Shown one piece after another: positions 17,350 to 27,499 of a stretch of 64,000 bases of DNA. The position numbers and the translations under genes were made by a program. Within the stretch, counting starts at the first letter, position 1, and every line of letters begins with the position of its first letter. Origin of the DNA: Brevundimonas vitisensis. Its GTDB lineage: Bacteria > Pseudomonadota > Alphaproteobacteria > Caulobacterales > Caulobacteraceae. The stretch lies in contig NZ_CP067977.1 of assembly GCF_016656965.1 (NCBI RefSeq), forward strand, positions 1,636,501 through 1,700,500, read 5' to 3'. The notes under the pieces are model-generated. The model saw only the letters and a list, made by a program, of their open reading frames with translations. It was not told where the DNA came from and made no database searches.

Positions 17350-20300
17350 CTATTCGGCCGGGCCCGTCTCGCCGCGCTGACCGTGGAAACGGCGAGCCAT
17401 CCGCTTTTCGATCCGGACCTTGAAGCCGTCGATCAGGCTGAACACCACCGGCACGAACAGCAGCGACAGGGCCGTGGAGGTGATCAGACCACCGATCACC
17501 GCGATCGCCATGGGCGAGCGGAAGGCCGTCCCCTCGCCGATCGCCGCCGCAATGGGCAGCATGCCCAGACCCATGGCCATGGTGGTCATGATGATCGGCC
17601 GCGCCCGCTTGTGCGCCGCATCTATCAGGGCGTCGCGCCGGGTCATGCCCTGCTTCATGGCGATGATGGCGTAGTCGACCAGCAGGATGGAGTTCTTGGC
17701 CGCAATCCCGGTCAGCATGATGATGCCGATCAGGGCCGGCATGGACATCGACTTGCCCGTGATCAGCAGGGCGAAGAAGGCCCCTCCGAAGGACACCGGC
17801 AGGGCCGCCAGGATGGTGATCGGATGCAGGAAGCTGCCGAACAGCAGCACCAGGACGACATACATCAACAGGATGCCGGTCACGATGGCGAACATGAAGC
17901 CGGTGCCCAGTTCCTGGAAGCTTTCCAGCTGGCCGGAGGCGGCCTGGAACACGCCCTCGGGCAGTTCCTTCATGGCGGGCAGGCTGTTGATGGCCGTCGA
18001 AGCCTCGCCCAGCGTCGTGCCGGACAGTTCGGCCGTGATATTGGCCACGCGGCGACGGTCGTAGCGCTCGATCAGATTGGGTCCGGCACCGAAGCTGATG
18101 TCGGCCACGGCGGCCAGGGGTACGGCCGCGCCGGATGCTGTGGGCACTTTCAGATTCTCGATGATACCCAGCTGGCTGCGGGCCTCCTCGTCCAGCATGA
18201 CCCGGATCGGAATCTGGCGGTCGCCGAGATTGAATTTCGGCAGGAGCTGATCAGCGTCACCCAGGGTCGCAACGCGCGCGACCTGAGAGATGTCCTGGGC
18301 CGAGACGCCTTGCAGGGCTGCGATGTCCGCCTTGGGCGTGATCAGGATTTCGGGCCGGACCAGGGCCGAGCTGGAAATGACATTGGCCAGACCGGGCATT
18401 TCGCGCATCTCGCGCTCCAGCCGCGCGGCCGCCGCATCGAGAGTTCGGGCATCGTCACCGACCAGGGCAATGGTCAGCAGGTTGCCACCGCCGCCGTCGG
18501 CCGCACCGAACTGGATCCGCGCGCCGGGAATGACGCGCAGCGCCTGACCGACTTCGCGTTCAAACTCCTGCTGGTTCAGCTTGCGCTCGAACCGCCCGAC
18601 CAGATTGACGGTCATGGAGGCCCTGCGGACTTCGCCGGCGCTGCTGCCGCCTCCCGGGCCGAAGCTGACGGTGGCCGAGCCGATCGAGGAAAAGACGGAC
18701 TCCACCTCCGGCCGAGCCCTGAGAATTTTCGTGATATCGGCGACCGTCTGATCGGTCTGTTCCAGCGTCGTGCCGGGCGGCAACTGGACGCTGAGGCTGG
18801 AGCGCGAGGTGTCCTCAACCGGAATGAACTCCCCGGCCAGCTGCGTCGCCAGACCGATGGACAGGACGAAGAACAGGCCGCCGAGACCGAAGACGATCCA
18901 GCGATGGTTCAGCGACCAGCCCAGCCAGCGCAGGAAGGGCGCCATCCAGAAGGGATCCGGGTGCTCCTTGCCCTGGTCCCTTTTCAGCAGATAGGCCCCC
19001 ATCAATGGCGTGAGCGTCCGCGCAACCAAAAGGGAGAACAGCACGCTGACGCAGGTGGCGATGGCGAAGCTGACGAAGAACTGGCCGACCACACCCGGCA
19101 TGAATCCGGTCGGGGCGAACACCGCCACCAGGGTTGCCGTCGTGGCCATGACCGCCAGGCCGATCTCGTCGGCAGCCTCGATCGCCGCCGGATAGGGCGC
19201 TTTTCCGTCCCGGATATGGCGGACGATGTTCTCGATCTCGACGATGGCGTCATCCACCAGAATGCCGATGGTCAGAGACAGGGCCAGCAGCGACACCACA
19301 TTGAGCGACTGGTTGGTCAGATCCATGACCCAGAAGGTGGGGATCAGCGACAGCGGCATGGCGATGGCCGCGATCAGAGTCGCGCGCCAGTCCCGCAGGA
19401 AGATGAACACCACGGCAATGGCCAGAAGAGCGCCCAGCAGCAGGGCCTCGACCGAGGCATGGAAGTTGTTGATGACGTCGGAGGTGGTGTCGGACACCAT
19501 CTCGAAGGTGACGTCGTCACGCTCCGCATCCAGCGCCTCAATGGCCTCGATCGCGCGGTGATAGACGTCCACTTCCGACGATCCGATCGAGCGGACGACG
19601 CCAAACCCGACCACTTCTTCGCCATTGTACCGGGCGCGCCCGCGCGGCTCGGACCATTCGTCCGTCACCTCGCCCAGATCGCCCAGGCGAACGAAACGGC
19701 CGCCGACCGGGATCAGGGTCTCGCGCAAGGCCTCGACCGAGGCGGCCGATCCGACCGTGCGGATGGCCTGTTCCTCGCCGCCGATCTCGCCCCGGCCGCC
19801 CGGAAGGTTGATGTTGGAGGCCCGCAGCTGGTTCGAGACGGCCGCGGCCGTGACGCCGGCCGCCTCCAGCCGCGCGGGGTCCAGCTTGATGCGGATTTCG
19901 CGATCCACGCCGCCGTCGCGATTGATCTGACTGACACCCGACACCGCCAGCATCCGCTTGGACACGGTGTTGTCGACGAACCAGCTGATTTCCTCAGGGT
20001 TCATCGCCGGGGCGCGGACGACATAGTTTACGATGGGGATTCCGCTGAACTCGACGCGCTGCACGATCGGTTCCTGCACATCGGCGGGCAGGTTCTGGCG
20101 GATGGCGGTGACGGCGTTGCGGACGTCGTTCGTCGCCTTTTCCAGGTCGACGCCCAGCTGGAACTCGATCTGGGTGGTCGAGGCGCTGTCCGAGACGGTC
20201 GAGGTGATGTGCCGGACCTGGCCCAGGCCCGCGACCGAATCCTCGACCAGACGGGTGACCTGGGTCTCCAGCTCGGTCGGGGCGGCGCCGGGCTGCACCA

Positions 20301-20454
20301 CGGTGACGACCACGATCGGCAGATCGACGTCGGGGAAGTTGTTGGTCCGCAGGTTGAAGTAGCTGACGATGCCCGCCAGCGTCAGGACGATGAACAGCAG
20401 GACGATCGGGATCGGATTCCGGATCGACCAGGACGAGATGTTGTTGAAATTCAT
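17350..20454 (-). CDS. RND efflux pump permease, AcrB/MexB-like family
   Basis: A 1034-residue proton-driven inner-membrane transporter. The first helix is followed by FPDVDLPIVVVTVVQPGAAP, as in the AcrB/D/F family. There are twelve membrane segments and two large periplasmic loops. The proton-relay aspartates are in ILVDDAIVEIENI near residue 400, with the partner lysine region GIAAKNSILLVDYAI near 940. Sequence style (NNFPDVDLP, ETQVTRLVEDSV) is closest to the MdtB/C- or BepE-like branch exporting drugs, bile salts or detergents. Its ATG overlaps the stop of the adaptor gene (ATGA). No outer-membrane channel gene lies nearby, so a shared TolC is presumably used. Confidence 0.92.
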   Translation of the reverse strand: MNFNNISSWSIRNPIPIVLLFIVLTLAGIVSYFNLRTNNFPDVDLPIVVVTVVQPGAAPTELETQVTRLVEDSVAGLGQVRHITSTVSDSASTTQIEFQLGVDLEKATNDVRNAVTAIRQNLPADVQEPIVQRVEFSGIPIVNYVVRAPAMNPEEISWFVDNTVSKRMLAVSGVSQINRDGGVDREIRIKLDPARLEAAGVTAAAVSNQLRASNINLPGGRGEIGGEEQAIRTVGSAASVEALRETLIPVGGRFVRLGDLGEVTDEWSEPRGRARYNGEEVVGFGVVRSIGSSEVDVYHRAIEAIEALDAERDDVTFEMVSDTTSDVINNFHASVEALLLGALLAIAVVFIFLRDWRATLIAAIAMPLSLIPTFWVMDLTNQSLNVVSLLALSLTIGILVDDAIVEIENIVRHIRDGKAPYPAAIEAADEIGLAVMATTATLVAVFAPTGFMPGVVGQFFVSFAIATCVSVLFSLLVARTLTPLMGAYLLKRDQGKEHPDPFWMAPFLRWLGWSLNHRWIVFGLGGLFFVLSIGLATQLAGEFIPVEDTSRSSLSVQLPPGTTLEQTDQTVADITKILRARPEVESVFSSIGSATVSFGPGGGSSAGEVRRASMTVNLVGRFERKLNQQEFEREVGQALRVIPGARIQFGAADGGGGNLLTIALVGDDARTLDAAAARLEREMREMPGLANVISSSALVRPEILITPKADIAALQGVSAQDISQVARVATLGDADQLLPKFNLGDRQIPIRVMLDEEARSQLGIIENLKVPTASGAAVPLAAVADISFGAGPNLIERYDRRRVANITAELSGTTLGEASTAINSLPAMKELPEGVFQAASGQLESFQELGTGFMFAIVTGILLMYVVLVLLFGSFLHPITILAALPVSFGGAFFALLITGKSMSMPALIGIIMLTGIAAKNSILLVDYAIIAMKQGMTRRDALIDAAHKRARPIIMTTMAMGLGMLPIAAAIGEGTAFRSPMAIAVIGGLITSTALSLLFVPVVFSLIDGFKVRIEKRMARRFHGQRGETGPAE

Positions 20455-21569
20455 CGCTGGGTCGCCTGGGCGGTGGGCGTGGCACGCACTGTGCCAGCCG
20501 CGCGGACAGTCACCAGATCACCTTCGCCCAGGAAGCCGGCCCCCTGCACGACCACGCGCTGACCGGCGCTCAGTCCCGCCTCGATGGCGACCAGATTGCC
20601 AGACCGGGCACCCGTCTTGACCTCGACGAAGCGGACGGCGTCATTGGACCCGATGACATAGACGCCCGCCTTGCCCTCCCGGAAGACGATGGCGTCGGAC
20701 GGCACCGTCAGGACCGGCGCGGCGCCCACGGCAATGGTCGCGCGGGCGAACATGCCGGGACGCAGGCCGCTTCCCGAGGCCAGGGTGATGCGGGCGACAC
20801 CGAGCCGGGTCTGGGGATCGACCTCGGGCGTCACGATGCGGACGGTGCCGGTGGTCTGGCCAGCCTGGTCGGAGGTGATGGCCACGGCCATGCCGGGACT
20901 CACCAGCGGCAGTTCGGTCTCGGGCACCTGGGCGTCCAGCTCCAGTCGCCCATCGCGGACGACACGGAACAGCTCGGTTCCGGGCTGGACGATCTGGCCC
21001 CGGGTCACGCTGCGGCTGATGATCAGGCCCGATACCGGGGCGCGCAGATTGGTCTGGTCCAGCCGGGTAGCCGTTTCAGAGCGGGCGGCCCGCGCCGCCG
21101 CGACATTGGCCTGGGCCGTGCGCTGATTGGCGATGGCCGTATCCAGAGAGGCCTGGCTGAGGAAGCCACGCTCGCGCAGCTCACCGGCACGCGCCAGGGC
21201 GGCCTCCTGTTGGGCCAGGGTGGCCTCGGCCGAGGCCAGGGCGGCATCCTGCTGGCGCAGCTGGGCCCGCAGCAGGGCGTCGTTCAGCTTGACCAGCACC
21301 TGGCCCTGGCGAACATATTGTCCCTCGTCGACGAAGACGCCGGTAGCGACCAGGCCGCCGGTCTCGGCGCCGACCGGCACCTCTTCCCAGGCCGAAACGC
21401 TGCCCGAGGCGGTAACGACCCGGTCCAGAGGGGTCAGGGTCACGGTCGCGGCGGTGACCGACTGACGCGACGGCGGCGGGGCCTCAGTCTCATTGCCACC
21501 GCAGGCCGCCAGGCCCAACACAGCGGCCACCAGCAGGCTCAAACCGGCTTGTCGCTTGGAAATCGTCAC
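20451..21569 (-). CDS. RND efflux pump periplasmic adaptor lipoprotein
   Basis: Membrane-fusion protein linking the RND permease to an outer-membrane channel. It has 372 residues and a lipobox LAAC with the lipid-carrying Cys at 23. The barrel-sandwich half (VPVGAETGGLVATGVFVDEG) is followed by a long alpha hairpin rich in Ala, Gln and Glu at about 95-165, the returning lipoyl half and the beta barrel. Start is GTG 21569 with GGGGA nine bases upstream. First gene of the two-gene pump operon, coupled to the permease by a four-base overlap. The upstream 221-base divergent region with lepA holds a short palindrome. Confidence 0.9.
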   Translation of the reverse strand: MTISKRQAGLSLLVAAVLGLAACGGNETEAPPPSRQSVTAATVTLTPLDRVVTASGSVSAWEEVPVGAETGGLVATGVFVDEGQYVRQGQVLVKLNDALLRAQLRQQDAALASAEATLAQQEAALARAGELRERGFLSQASLDTAIANQRTAQANVAAARAARSETATRLDQTNLRAPVSGLIISRSVTRGQIVQPGTELFRVVRDGRLELDAQVPETELPLVSPGMAVAITSDQAGQTTGTVRIVTPEVDPQTRLGVARITLASGSGLRPGMFARATIAVGAAPVLTVPSDAIVFREGKAGVYVIGSNDAVRFVEVKTGARSGNLVAIEAGLSAGQRVVVQGAGFLGEGDLVTVRAAGTVRATPTAQATQR

Positions 21570-21699
21570 GTCGTGCTATCCCCGTTTCGACCCGGCCGAT
21601 GGGCGGGGTCGGTGCGGCGGAAATCCAGGGCCTGGATCGTCGCCGTCTAACGTCGCTCCATAGCCGTTTCAGAAGCCGTTCTCAAACGCGTCCACAGGC

Positions 21700-21717
21700 C
21701 ATTACGACAAAGTAATG
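21700..21717. promoter_or_regulatory. Short palindrome between the efflux operon and lepA
   Basis: CATTAC-GACAAA-GTAATG, a perfect 6-base inverted repeat with a 6-base centre in the divergent promoter region. It is the size of a dimeric repressor site; no regulator gene is adjacent. Functional role is only a guess. Confidence 0.3.
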
Positions 21718-21790
21718 CGACGCCCGGCCGCGTCGGAGCGCAGCACCCGGATTGGCGTTCGGACACGGCCCATGCTAACCGCGCCCCAGC

Positions 21791-23599
<1,809 letters not shown>

Positions 23600-23675
23600 T
23601 CCGGTTTGGGGACCGGTTCGAAGGGCCGGTCCCCTTCAACAGCGTGGCCCGCGTCGTTCCGGACCCTTCGTCGAT

Positions 23676-25484
23676 CTAGACCGGATCGCCCGCCGCTCCG
23701 GCCGGGTTCAGCTTCCAGCGGATGCGGGTCTCGGCGTCGGTGCGGGCCGAGCCGCGCACGACGATCTGCAGCGAACGGCGGGTCAGCCCGTCATCGACAT
23801 GGACGGACGGCTCGATCGCCACGTCCGGCCCGTCGGTGCGAAACCACCACCCACGCCCTGAATGGCCGCGCAGCAGGATCGAGCGCCGGTCGCGCGCCAG
23901 TGAGGCCTGTACGCCAGGCTCCAGATGGAAACGCGCCGCATAGGGGGTGGCGATCGCCCGTACCGTGGCAGACTGTCCATCGGCCGGATAAAGGCGTTCC
24001 TCGGCGCGCAGTTCGTCCAGCTTCTGGTCCAGATACAGTCGCCGCTGATGCTTCAGGCCAAACAGCGGCACCCAGCCGTCATGCTCGACCTCCAGCCAGA
24101 CCGCGCTGTCGCTCTCGCGTTGCTCGGCCGTGACGGCATAGGGACGGCTGATCAGTCGGGCGCCCATCAGCTCGGCCCGCCACCCGCCCAGGGGTTCGCC
24201 CAGCGACGTCTCGCCCAGGGTGACGGTGGAATGGCCCGGCGTCAGCCTCAGACCTTGCCGGTCCGCAGCGCGCGGCGTCCAGCCGCAACCCGAAACCAGC
24301 CGGTCCCGACCACACAGGATCTCCAGCGCCAGCGGCTGGGCACAGGCAGCCCCGGCCCAGGCTCCGCGCGCCGGGGCGGCGGTGTCTGCGATCACGGTCA
24401 GCAAGGGGGTACGAACCCGTGTCAGACCCCCGACCGTGCCGGTGACATCCTGCAAGGCCGCGTTCTGGTCGTGCGACCGCGCGGCGGCGACGCGCGCCGC
24501 GCTGGATGCCGCTCCACCCTGAAAAGCCGCCAGCCGGCCATCGGGCAGGGTCAGAAGACGCAGCGCCGCCGTCAGCCGGGTCACGGTCGCCGCCACCGGT
24601 GGAGGCAGGGTCTCGGCCACCTGGCTGAGCGCGTCGTCCAGCGTCAGCAGGTCGAGCAGCAGCTCCATTGCCGCCTCGGGTGAGCGTGAGGCATGGGCGC
24701 CGTCCGGTGCCACCGTCGTTTCCAGTGCGCGCGGCAGTCTGGCCAGGGCGATGCGGCGCAGGCGGGCTCCGGTCGGTCCCGCCAGGACGCTGCCGGACAC
24801 CGCTGCCGCGATCAGCCGCTCGGCCTGTCCGGCCAGGCCGCCGGGCGGGCGCAGAAGTTGACGGGTCTGACGCACCAGCAGGTCGGCAAGCCTGACGCGT
24901 TCCTCCTCGGTCGCAACGGCCCCCATCCGCCGTGCAGCACAGGCCAGCGCCAGGACCCGGCGGGCCAGGACCTCCGGCCCCCAGGCAAAGGGCGACCAGC
25001 GGGTGAAGGTGTTGCCCCAGGACAGCGTCAGTCGCAGCGCCTCGCGCGCGCCCCGGTCGCCCTCCTGCATCAATGAGGCCAGCCAGACGAAAGCGTGCAG
25101 TTCGGTCGCGAAGGTCCGGCTGGGACTGGCCCGGTTCCAGGGATCAGCCGGCGCGGGGGCTTCCAGGCTGGTTCCGGCCAGGACGAAGCGCCCGTTCAGG
25201 ATGGACTTGCCCGCCGCGCCATCCACGGGTCGAAAGTCGCGCGGCGTGGCAGCAAAGGCTGTGACCCGTCCGCTTCGCAGCGTCTGGGCATAGCCGGGCA
25301 GCCCATAGAGTTCGATCCACAGCTGCCGGGTCAGCATCCGACCAAGCACGGCGGGCCAGAGCCCAGGACCGGTTGCGGCCCCGCTGCCCCGGATCGGTGT
25401 CCGCACCGGTGCTCCGCGCAGACCGGGGATGTCGGCGGGCGAGGCCCCGATGTCCGGCTTTGAGAACGGACCGGCTGGGCTCAC
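23676..25484 (-). CDS. Heparinase II/III-like protein
   Basis: A 602-residue protein with the alginate-lyase/heparinase II/III plan. An alpha-helical toroid (about 40-330, with YGLPGYAQTLRSGR and NGRFVLAG) is followed by a beta-sandwich second half (about 360-580, with GHSTVTLGETSLGEPLGG, VEHDGWVPLFGLKHQRRLYL and HLEPGVQASLARDRRSILL). In many alphaproteobacteria this gene sits next to rpe, as it does here, but its substrate has not been pinned down; an acidic polysaccharide is likely. No signal peptide is seen at the chosen start. Start ATG/TGA overlap of four bases with rpe shows coupling. Confidence 0.85.
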   Translation of the reverse strand: MSPAGPFSKPDIGASPADIPGLRGAPVRTPIRGSGAATGPGLWPAVLGRMLTRQLWIELYGLPGYAQTLRSGRVTAFAATPRDFRPVDGAAGKSILNGRFVLAGTSLEAPAPADPWNRASPSRTFATELHAFVWLASLMQEGDRGAREALRLTLSWGNTFTRWSPFAWGPEVLARRVLALACAARRMGAVATEEERVRLADLLVRQTRQLLRPPGGLAGQAERLIAAAVSGSVLAGPTGARLRRIALARLPRALETTVAPDGAHASRSPEAAMELLLDLLTLDDALSQVAETLPPPVAATVTRLTAALRLLTLPDGRLAAFQGGAASSAARVAAARSHDQNAALQDVTGTVGGLTRVRTPLLTVIADTAAPARGAWAGAACAQPLALEILCGRDRLVSGCGWTPRAADRQGLRLTPGHSTVTLGETSLGEPLGGWRAELMGARLISRPYAVTAEQRESDSAVWLEVEHDGWVPLFGLKHQRRLYLDQKLDELRAEERLYPADGQSATVRAIATPYAARFHLEPGVQASLARDRRSILLRGHSGRGWWFRTDGPDVAIEPSVHVDDGLTRRSLQIVVRGSARTDAETRIRWKLNPAGAAGDPV

Positions 25485-26173
25485 GCGCCAGCCTCCGGGG
25501 AAACAGTGGCACAGGCCGTCCGGATGGCCGCAATATTGGCGGCGTAGGCAGCTTCGCCCCCTTTGAACACCGCCGTACCGGCGACCAGCGCATCGGCCCC
25601 GGCGGCGACGCAGGCCGCGGCATTGGCAGACGTCACACCCCCGTCCACTTGAAGCGTGGCGGACGAGCCAGCCCGGTCCAGTATGGTCCGGGCCCGAGCG
25701 ATCTTGCCGAGGGCCGAGGGGATGAACCCTTGCCCGCCGAAGCCAGGGTTGACCGACATGATGAGCACCAGATCGACCAGATCGACCACTTCCTCCAGAA
25801 TGGACAGGGGCGTCGATGGGTTGAAGACCACGCCGGCCTTGGCACCGAGCTGTCGGATGCGGCCCAGGGTGCGGTGCAGGTGCGGACCGCTTTCGGGATG
25901 GACCGTCAGGACATCAGCCCCGGCGTTGCGATAGGCCTCGAGCCAGGGATCGACCGGCGCGACCATCAGATGCACATCGAAGGGCAGGCTGGTGTGCGGG
26001 CGCAGGGCCTTCACGATGTCCGGGCCCATGGTCAGATTGGGCACGAAATGCCCGTCCATGACATCGACATGGACCCAGTCGGCGCCCGCCGCCTCGATCG
26101 CGGCGACCTCCTGGCCCAGTCGGGCGAAGTCGCTGGCGAGAATGGACGGACAGATCAGGGGGGATACGGCCAT
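25481..26173 (-). CDS. rpe: Ribulose-phosphate 3-epimerase
   Basis: Interconverts ribulose 5-phosphate and xylulose 5-phosphate in the pentose phosphate pathway. It has 230 residues in a TIM barrel. The N-terminal substrate Ser is in ICPSILASDFARLG. The metal ligands are in the HVDVMDGHFVPNLTMGP and FDVHLMV segments, and the phosphate-binding end is LQVDGGVTSANA. ATG 26173 (MAVSPLICPSIL) is preferred over an upstream TTG at 26209 by family length. It overlaps the heparinase-like gene by four bases. Confidence 0.95.
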   Translation of the reverse strand: MAVSPLICPSILASDFARLGQEVAAIEAAGADWVHVDVMDGHFVPNLTMGPDIVKALRPHTSLPFDVHLMVAPVDPWLEAYRNAGADVLTVHPESGPHLHRTLGRIRQLGAKAGVVFNPSTPLSILEEVVDLVDLVLIMSVNPGFGGQGFIPSALGKIARARTILDRAGSSATLQVDGGVTSANAAACVAAGADALVAGTAVFKGGEAAYAANIAAIRTACATVSPEAGA

Positions 26174-26227
26174 GGGGCGTGGGATAAGGCGGCATTCGCA
26201 CCGGGGCAAGCCAGGCGGCCAAGAGAA

Positions 26228-26260
26228 AGGCCGCGACCCTTTCGGATCGCGGCCTGTTTT
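26228..26260. terminator. Bidirectional intrinsic terminator
   Basis: Stem AGGCCGCGA (26228-26236) pairs with TCGCGGCCT (26247-26255). On the minus strand it follows the DUF1328 stop by 25 bases and runs into TTTCTCTT; on the plus strand it is followed by GTTTTAT. It probably ends the stress-module transcript before rpe. Confidence 0.75.
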
Positions 26261-26279
26261 ATACCGGTTTCACGCCGGT

Positions 26280-26450
26280 CTAGACGCGTCGCCCCCTCAG
26301 ACCGCCGGCGATGAGGGAGATGACGAACAGGATGATGGCGATGACCGCGACGAATTTGGCGATCTCGAACGAGAAGTTGGCAATGCCGCCAAAGCCCAGA
26401 ACAGCCGCGATCAGCGCGACAACGAGGAAGATGATAGCCCAGCGCAGCAT
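26280..26450 (-). CDS. DUF1328 small membrane protein (YtjA-like)
   Basis: A 56-residue protein of the UPF0391/DUF1328 family: two hydrophobic helices ([20 protein letters not shown] and [19 protein letters not shown]) joined by ANFSFEIAK, with a basic tail RGRRV. Family members are stress-induced inner-membrane proteins of unknown mechanism. ATG 26450 is chosen because AAAGGA lies seven bases upstream and the family starts at MLRWA; the frame is open to 26486. A perfect EcfG-type promoter lies at 26485-26509, so this gene can be transcribed on its own. Confidence 0.88.
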   Translation of the reverse strand: MLRWAIIFLVVALIAAVLGFGGIANFSFEIAKFVAVIAIILFVISLIAGGLRGRRV

Positions 26451-26458
26451 GGAAATGT

Positions 26459-26517
26459 CCTTTCGGGTGACAGCCTGACCGATCAACGTCTTTCGACCGT
26501 CGCCGTTCCCCGAAAGG
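26459..26517. repeat. Inverted repeat flanking the DUF1328 promoter
   Basis: CCTTTCGGG (26459-26467) and CCCGAAAGG (26509-26517) are perfect complements on either side of the EcfG promoter. In RNA read from the upstream operon, the distal arm would pair with the AAAGGA ribosome-binding site of DUF1328; RNA started at the local promoter lacks the first arm. Confidence 0.45.
26485..26509 (-). promoter_or_regulatory. EcfG (general stress sigma) promoter for DUF1328
   Basis: On the minus strand GGAAC (26509-26505), 16 bases, CGTT (26488-26485): an exact match to the -35/-10 pattern of the alphaproteobacterial general stress sigma factor EcfG/SigT. The start codon lies 35 bases beyond the -10. 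Confidence 0.8.
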
Positions 26518-26522
26518 TCCGA

Positions 26523-26918
26523 TCAGCGACGCCGCCGGACGTGGCTCTTCTCGGTAAAGGCGGCAGCGACCATGGTCGCCAGCGCCGGGTTGCGCAGGAA
26601 GATCCAGCCCCCTGCGAGACCCGCAACCGTGCCCAGGATCGGGCGTTGGCGGAACAGGTGATACGCCCGCGCGGCCAGGCCCTCAGGTTCTTCGTCCTCG
26701 TCCGCATCATCGCCTTCCGCGGAACGCAGAAAGACGATGGCGACGACCAGCGCCACAACCGCAAACAGCAGTCCTGTAATGGCAGCCGCCGCCAGAGGCG
26801 GCACGATCAGGCTGAGGGCGTAGAAGACAGTCGCGCCAAAGGCCACGATCGCCACGAAACCGGCACCTGCCGCGACCGCAGTCGCGACAGCCCGGCGGAT
26901 CAGCGTCTTGCCGAACAT
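26523..26918 (-). CDS. YqjE-like (holin-X family) membrane protein
   Basis: A 131-residue membrane protein. A basic N-terminus (GKTLIRRAVATAV) precedes two hydrophobic helices at about 13-37 and 41-64. A strongly acidic stretch (EGDDADEDEEPEG) follows at about 67-79, and a weaker third segment sits near 95-110. This matches the YqjE/Actinobacterial holin-X family that is found next to YqjD in many bacteria. Its ATG shares one base with the TGA of the DUF883 gene upstream (TGATG), so translation is coupled. Probably part of an envelope-stress module; no holin activity is implied by the name. Confidence 0.75.
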   Translation of the reverse strand: MFGKTLIRRAVATAVAAGAGFVAIVAFGATVFYALSLIVPPLAAAAITGLLFAVVALVVAIVFLRSAEGDDADEDEEPEGLAARAYHLFRQRPILGTVAGLAGGWIFLRNPALATMVAAAFTEKSHVRRRR

Positions 26919-27262
26919 CAGCGCCGGCGACCGGCCAGCAGCATACCCAGGACGACGCCGACACCCAGGGCGATCGCCGTCGACTGCACAGGGCGTTCCT
27001 GGACGCGTTCGACGACATAACGCTGGGCCTCGTCGAAGCGCTCGGCCGCGTCGTCGTAATATTCGCGGCCGCGCGTGCGGGCCTGCTCGTAATAGGCGCG
27101 CGCGCGCTCACGGGCCTCTTCGCTCTTTTCGCGAACCAGGGCTTCGGCCTCCGAAGCTTTCTCGCGCAGGCGCTGGGTTTCCTCGCGCGCACCGACCTTC
27201 AGGTCCTCCTTCAGGGTCTTCAGGTCGTTCTTGATGTCTTCTCGAGCCTTGGTCGTGGCCAT
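26918..27262 (-). CDS. DUF883/YqjD-like membrane-anchored protein
   Basis: A 114-residue protein. A long charged amphipathic helix (about residues 5-90, rich in Glu, Arg, Lys and Ala, coiled-coil-like, with REKASEAEALVREKSEEARE) is followed by one C-terminal membrane helix (STAIALGVGVVLGMLL) and a GRRR end. This is the YqjD/ElaB plan; in E. coli such proteins anchor ribosomes to the membrane in stationary phase. ATG 27262 is supported by GGGAG eight bases upstream. First gene of the stress module, with its own EcfG promoter at 27317-27341. Confidence 0.85.
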   Translation of the reverse strand: MATTKAREDIKNDLKTLKEDLKVGAREETQRLREKASEAEALVREKSEEARERARAYYEQARTRGREYYDDAAERFDEAQRYVVERVQERPVQSTAIALGVGVVLGMLLAGRRR

Positions 27263-27316
27263 GATGCTGCTCCCGGTCTTTAAGCTTGACGGTTTAGATA
27301 GAGAACTTGGGGTCGG

Positions 27317-27341
27317 AACGCCAATGCACCCACCCGGTTCC
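27317..27341 (-). promoter_or_regulatory. EcfG (general stress sigma) promoter for the YqjD/YqjE-like operon
   Basis: On the minus strand GGAAC (27341-27337), 16 bases, CGTT (27320-27317), an exact EcfG pattern. The leader to ATG 27262 would be about 45 bases. Second perfect copy within 850 bases. Confidence 0.82.
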
Positions 27342-27376
27342 CGCGATGCAACATGGGATCTGGGGCAGCGAATGTT

Positions 27377-27489
27377 GAGTGGCGAGTGGGCTGCGACGAC
27401 AATCACAGCCTTTGACATTGTTTTCCTGGCCCCTCGAGACTGGACCCCGGCCCCGCCAACGACCACTAATCCAACGCCACTCGCCACTC
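27377..27489. repeat. Inverted repeat bounding a 113-base intergenic element
   Basis: GAGTGGCGAGTGG (27377-27389) and its exact reverse complement CCACTCGCCACTC (27477-27489) enclose 87 bases of non-coding sequence just upstream of the FAH-family gene. Each arm is itself a GAGTGGC tandem. It may be a mobile palindromic element or a long hairpin; no transposase seen. Confidence 0.5.
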
Positions 27490-27499
27490 GAAAGTTTCC

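Noticed and set aside
17254..20562. 1102-codon open frame antisense to the RND permease
   Set aside because: Shadow frame; low-complexity Gly/Asp/Arg-rich product without motif.
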